From positions 95,741-152,133 of the forward strand of contig WELA01012345.1 in assembly GCA_009602735.1 (NCBI GenBank): a stretch of 56,393 nucleotides of DNA. The letters run 5' to 3'. This DNA comes from Mesotaenium endlicherianum. Lineage: Eukaryota; Streptophyta; Zygnematophyceae; Zygnematales; Mesotaeniaceae. The notes beneath the pieces are model-generated. The model ran no database searches. It was not told the DNA's origin and saw nothing but the letters and a program-made list of their open reading frames with translations. Of this stretch, positions 51,842 through 56,393 are shown piece by piece (positions within the stretch are counted from its first letter, which is position 1; every line of letters starts with the position of its first letter). A program made the translations under genes and the position numbers.

Positions 51842-54800
51842 TCATTCATATATTCTTTTACTTTCCACATTGCTACCGCTCCTCTTCGACTTTTTCGCCG
51901 CGCGCAGCACCCCATTTCCACGCAAATGCTTCTCTGGCAAAGCAGCGGCTGGCAGACTAGCCTCCCCTGCCGCAGCAACACCTTCAGCTGCCTTTTTCTC
52001 TTTCCTCTTCTTTGACTTCCCGTTCTTCTCTGCATGCTCCGTAGCGGGCTCCCCCACAACCCTCGTCTCAGACTCCAACTCTTCCTGCTTCTGTGCATGA
52101 GGTTTCTTCCCTCCCTTCGATCCAGCAGAAACACCAGCAGCGGCAGCAGCGCCAGGTGACGGGGCACTGGCCACCCGCCTGAGCACATCGTCCACTCTCT
52201 TCAGAAGCGCAAGAATCTTCCCCTTGCCCTTGCCCTGGGTGGTGGCGCCACCGAGCAAGTCGCGCGCGCTCGCCACGGCGCCAGCCATGGCTCTCACGTC
52301 CACTAGCTTCCCGAGGGGCGTCCCTGGGTAGAGTGCAGGCACGCCGTCGAGCGTAACGGCGCAGAACCGAAGTGCCGTCGCGCGCCGGTCCACCTTTCCA
52401 GACTCCGCCACGAGCAGGCGCTGCACGAGGGCCATCAGCTCCTTCAAGTGGGGCTCGAGCGCGCCGGGGAGGCTCTCAATGGGCGGCCGCCGCTGGACGA
52501 TGTGGAGCAGCAGCTGGAGGGCGTCTGTCTTGACAAACTCGGAGCGGCCGTCGCGCGCGTGGCGCAGCAGCGTCGGCGCAAACGCGCCGCCCAGCCACGG
52601 CTGCCGCGAGACCGCGTCTTCCAGGAACGCGCGCGGCAGGTGGCACTTCTTCGACACCAGGAACTTCTCCAGGGCGCCCTCAAAAGCTGCCCGGACAACC
52701 GGGTCAGCCTCCGCAGCAGCAGCAGCAGCCGCTGCTGCGCCTTCGCCAGCCTCCTCCTGCTGCTTCTGCCCCTGCAGCACTTTCAGCGCCCACAGGCTGC
52801 AGGAGCCGGCCGAGCGCGCCACCTGGCGGAACTGCGTGCGGCCGGCCACTTCCAGGGACAGCTGGACCACCTTGCGCGCCTGCGCGTAGTCCACGCCCGC
52901 CCCCCGGGGGTACTCCTTTGCGCGCAGCAGGCGCTGCTGCAGCAGGCCCTCGATGCGCCCTGCCACTGCTGGGCTGCCAGGTGGCGCGTACGCGACGGCC
53001 ATCGCCTCCAGCAGCGGCAGCGGAGCCTGCAGCGCCAGAGGGCTGGCGGGGTAGCGGCGCATGAAGGTGTCGAGGAGCGCCAGTGCGCGCAGCTTGAAGT
53101 GCTCCAGCTGCACGCGCTCCTCCTTGCCGCCGCCGCTCTTGCCACCCTCGGCGCCGCCCCCGCTGCTGCCGCCTGCCGCCTCCTTGCGCTGGCGCAGAAT
53201 CTCTTCCAGGTGCTTGTCAATGCGGAACATTGCCTCGTCATCCATCAGGTCCTCCTCCTCCTCCTCGCTCTCCTCCTCCTCCGTCTGACCCTTTTCCTTC
53301 TCCTCCTTCTTACTTAAGATTCCGCCGCCTCCTCCTTCCCCAGAGGAGGCAGCTGCGCCATTCTGGCCCACCTTCCCAGCTGCACCCTCCTCGTCTTCGC
53401 TGTCGCTATCGTCATCGTCCTCCTCTTCGCTCTCCTGATCTGCTGCCTCCTCGTCCCCGTCGGCCTGCACCACCAGCTCCTCCTCCTCCCTGTCCTCCCG
53501 ATCCTCATCGTCCTCGTCGTCCTCGCTCTCCGACTCCTCCTCCACCTTGGGCGCTCGCCGGCCGCCAGATGGTTGCTGCCCAATCACGCGGAGCAGGTCC
53601 TGCAGGGCCGTCGGCGTCAGGTCCTCCGCAAACGCCGCAAAAGCCGCCTCCGCGGCAGTCCTGAGCGGGTGAGACGGCTGCGCCAGCAGCGACAGCAGCA
53701 CGTCCACCAGCACATCCATGGCTGCCGGCTCCTCCTCTCCCTCTCCCCCCCTCCGCCCCGCCCCCTCTCTGCTGCCACGGCTCTCCTCTCCCTCCTCCTC
53801 CTCCTCCCTGTCCTTGTCGTCGGAGTCTGCGGGGCCGTCAAACGCTGCCAGGTGGCCGGCAAAGGCGCGGCGGCAAACGGCCACGAGGTCCAGGGCGGCG
53901 TCTGACGTGGCCTGCCGCCCGGCCGGCTCCAGCATGCCCTGCAGGTACACCACGCCCTGAAGCACGGCCATGGCTTCCACTCGCTGCTGCAGCTGCTGCT
54001 GCGGCCGAGCAGCAGCAACAGCAGCCGCCTTGCCGCCACTCTTCTCCTTCTCCTCCGACTCGGCCGCAGTCGCCTCCTCCATCTGCCCAGCCCCCCTCCC
54101 GTCCCGTCCCGTCCCGTCCCGTCCCGTCCCGTCCCGTCCCGTCAAGTCCCGTCCCATCCCGTCCCGCCCACATAAGCCACACACACCCTTTGCTCAGCAG
54201 ATCGCTGGCAAGCACCTTAAACAGCAGCAAGCAGGCGCGTACGTGTGGCCAAGGAAGACAGCGACTAATATGCAAAAGCATAGGTCGCCAGCTGACGAGC
54301 AAGCAGAGAAGAAGAGCAGGGCCTCGCCAAGCAGCGGGAGAAGCACCAGCACCAGCAGCAGCGGAAAACAGAAAGGCGCAGCAGCAGCAGCAGGAGGAGG
54401 AGGAACCACAAGCATCCTCCTCCTCATCCTTCTCCTGGGTGGGGGTGGGGAGGGGGGGCTGCCACTCACGGAGGCCGACAGCTTCTGCAGGCAGCCCTTC
54501 AGCCCCCGCAGGGCGCGTGCATCTCTTGCGCTCAGCGCTTGCGCCACCTGTGCACCCGCCGACTCCTGCACCTGCCAGCTGTACATCGCCAGCTCCTCCA
54601 GGAGCTTCCACACCTTCTGCTGCTGCTCCCCCTCCTCCCCGGCGCCCTTCGCCTCCTCCTCCTCCTCCTCCTCCTCCCTGTCCTCGCTCTCCCCATCATG
54701 CTTCCTCTTCTTCTTCTTCGCCTTCCTCTTCTTCTGCTGCAAGTCCTTCTCGCCCTCCCCCCTCTGGCCGTGCTGCTGCCGGGCCGTCTGAAGCGCATGC

Positions 54801-55801
54801 GACAGGAGCGCCAAAAAGCGTGTCTTGCACAGCCTCCTCACTCCCTCCGAGATGGCCCCCCCCTCGCGCCCAGGGGGAGGGGCCACCCCCTGCTGCTGCT
54901 GCTGCGGCAGCGCAGGCAAGGCGGGGGGGGCGTCAAAGAGGGTGTGGGAGAGCAGAAACTGCAGCACTCTCTGCTGCAGCCACATGCGCGTGCCGGGCGC
55001 CAGGTGGCCCTGCCGCGGCAGGGAGCTCATGTGCTCCACGGCCCACCTCCTCCTCTCCTCCGCTGCCACCTCAGCACTCTCCTCCTCCAACCCTGCACCT
55101 GCCCCAGCCTCCGCGCCCCCCACCCCTGGCACCGACTCCGTCAAATCCTCCCCTTCCCCTTCCCCGGCCCTCTGGCCCTGGCTGTGGGGGGAGGAAGCTT
55201 CCAGGAAGAGGGTCTGCAGGTGCGCAAAGTAGGCGCGGCAGCCTGCGTCGTCGAGACCGGCCGCCAGCCGCTTGACGGTGGCGGTGCGCGAGAGCGCGTC
55301 AAATCGCCCCCGGGAGTGCTGCTGGAGCGTGGAGATGAGCGCCACGCGGGCGGCGCTGTCGCCCTGGGCCCACTGCTCCAGATGGGACAAGCACCGCCGC
55401 CCGGCGGCGTGCAGGTGCGCGTCAGGCTTCGTCAGCGACATGAGCAGGCAGCGTGTCAGGGGGGCCGACAGGACAGCTGGCGCCGCGCTGGGCGGCAGGC
55501 GGGGCAGCATGAGCTGGACCACCTCGAAGGCCAGGTGGCGCCTCTCCAGCGATGACGTCAGCAGGCCGCCCTCGACTACGACGGCCATGAAGGCCGCCAC
55601 GTCAGCCTCTCTGAAGGCACCAGATGGCGTGCTCGCAGCGCCGGGCTCCGGCACAGCCGCTGCTCCGGCGCCAGTCTTTCCTTTCTTCTTCTTGGCAGCG
55701 AGAGACTTGTCGACAGTTGGCGCAAGCGGAGCGGCTGGCAGCAGCAGGTTGACGAGCGCTTGCCACACGGGATGCACTCTGGGGTGGCTATGAGAGGACG
55801 C
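51842..55801 (-). CDS. POL5 / MYBBP1A-like nucleolar protein (N-terminus not in view)
   Basis: Proteins of this family (yeast Pol5, animal MYBBP1A) act in the nucleolus in rRNA production and, despite the name, are not thought to work as polymerases. Two exons are seen: 55801-54470 (after GCGCACAG, ending at a GTGAGT donor) and 54082-51842 (after CTGGGCAG), both phase 0, together about 1190 residues. The first begins SHPRVHPVWQALVNLLLP, a typical family block, and continues as helical repeats with a Lys-rich and a Glu-rich patch. The second has LRTAAEAAFAAFAEDLTPTAL, a long Glu/Asp tract, the DEAMFRIDKHL motif, more helical repeats, and a basic tail (GVLRAAKKSKRSG) for nucleolar targeting. 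The N-terminal part, perhaps 100-300 residues, must come from exons further right. No stop or frameshift is seen. GC content is much higher than in the transposon region. Confidence 0.8.
54083..54469 (-). other. Intron of the POL5-like gene with pentanucleotide satellite
   Basis: 387 bp between GTGAGT and CTGGGCAG. It contains a (GTCCC)n array at 54101-54167, about 13 units, close to the 3' splice site, where on the gene strand it reads GGGAC repeats. Confidence 0.75.
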
Positions 55802-55837
55802 CTGTGCGCGCCCCTCCACAGAAGGCCGCCGCCACAT

Positions 55838-56393
55838 GGCACACAGAACCTCGAGTACACGTGTCAGTCAGCGGGGAAGGGGGCGTTTCAACTCACTAGT
55901 CCTAGCCTTTGCCTTGGTCCTGGGTCCTGCCCCCTATGGCTCAGAGACCCACCAGCATCCATTGCACAATGCTGCTCTGCTCTGATCCGCACTGCACTGC
56001 AGCACATCAGCGTCGAAGTAGGCAACAAGCCCAGAACCTGCCATGCGTGTGTGCGTATGTGTGTGCGTGGTGCGTGGTTTGTGTGCGCATGCGGGGGGGG
56101 TTTCTACGGGAAGGGGGTTGGGTGGTTGCTGCAAGCTCCAGGATGTCACCACTGCTATGACTTCCACAAATTCGACTCACTGAGACTGTGACTGAGACTA
56201 AGACATAAGAGCTGCTGTAGAGAGACACACACACACGCACACACACACACCCACACGCACACACACACACCCACACGCACATGCGCGCCCACGCTAGAGC
56301 CCCATGTTAGCGAGGCGGATGCGAAAGAGAGAAATAGAGAGCAGCGTCAAGGTGAAATACTCCAGACCGAGCGCTTTGCACAACATCCCCCCC
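55838..56393. other. No gene seen; simple repeats at the right window edge
   Basis: Likely intron or upstream region of the POL5-like gene. It has a GT-rich run (about 56045-56095) and an (AC)n run with CCACACG interruptions (about 56223-56282). Confidence 0.6.

Noticed and set aside
52448..55555. Long plus-strand frames opposite the POL5-like gene
   Set aside because: Shadow frames in GC-rich coding sequence; no recognisable protein.
1..56393. CRISPR arrays, operons or bacterial promoters
   Set aside because: None seen; introns, LTR elements and chromodomains show that this is eukaryotic DNA.

Overview
This is nuclear DNA of a eukaryote, most likely from the green plant lineage and probably a streptophyte alga or similar organism with a repeat-rich genome. 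The reasons are: introns with GT/AG borders; a PAT1 decapping factor whose central block reads like the plant form of the family; a POL5/MYBBP1A-type nucleolar protein; GC-rich genes full of Gln, Ala and Ser runs; and several families of Ty3/Gypsy chromoviruses primed from a Met-initiator-like tRNA. I cannot name the species. All similarities given here were judged by eye from this sequence.

Left part (1-15.3 kb): two diverged copies of one segment, about 1640-7400 and 9895-15263. The ancestral segment carried PAT1 (leftward) and a small membrane-anchored coiled-coil gene (rightward), head to head over a very short promoter. The left copy keeps the coiled-coil gene (7369-9160) and only a broken PAT1 exon. 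The right copy keeps PAT1 (11128-15072) and only a broken start of the coiled-coil gene.

Middle part (16.8-51.1 kb): nested LTR retrotransposons. Family A (18306-27121) is full length, with 721-bp LTRs, a GACAG target duplication and open gag and pol. It sits inside the gag of a dead relative, B. Family C (503-bp LTR) occurs as a degenerate plus-strand copy (30118-36416), inverted end fragments on both sides, and solo LTRs; one solo LTR has an ATGCT duplication. Family D (36417-47303) is degenerate and is split exactly at a TTAA by an apparently complete piggyBac DNA transposon (39411-42755). A fragment of a further LTR element, E (48252 on), ends its polyprotein in a PHD finger. In A, C and D alike, gag and pol are in -1 register and a canonical slippery heptamer followed by a hairpin lies at the end of gag, so all three families appear to make Gag-Pol by programmed -1 frameshifting.

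Right part (51.8-56.4 kb): a leftward POL5/MYBBP1A-like gene (51842-55801), cut at its N-terminal side by the window or by unseen exons. Simple repeats mark both window ends.

The host genes do not form a pathway with each other. PAT1 acts in cytoplasmic mRNA decay, the POL5-like protein in the nucleolus, and the coiled-coil protein probably at an endomembrane. Four single-N gaps lie in the transposon region; three are flanked by short direct duplications and look like assembly joins, one of which creates a false frameshift.
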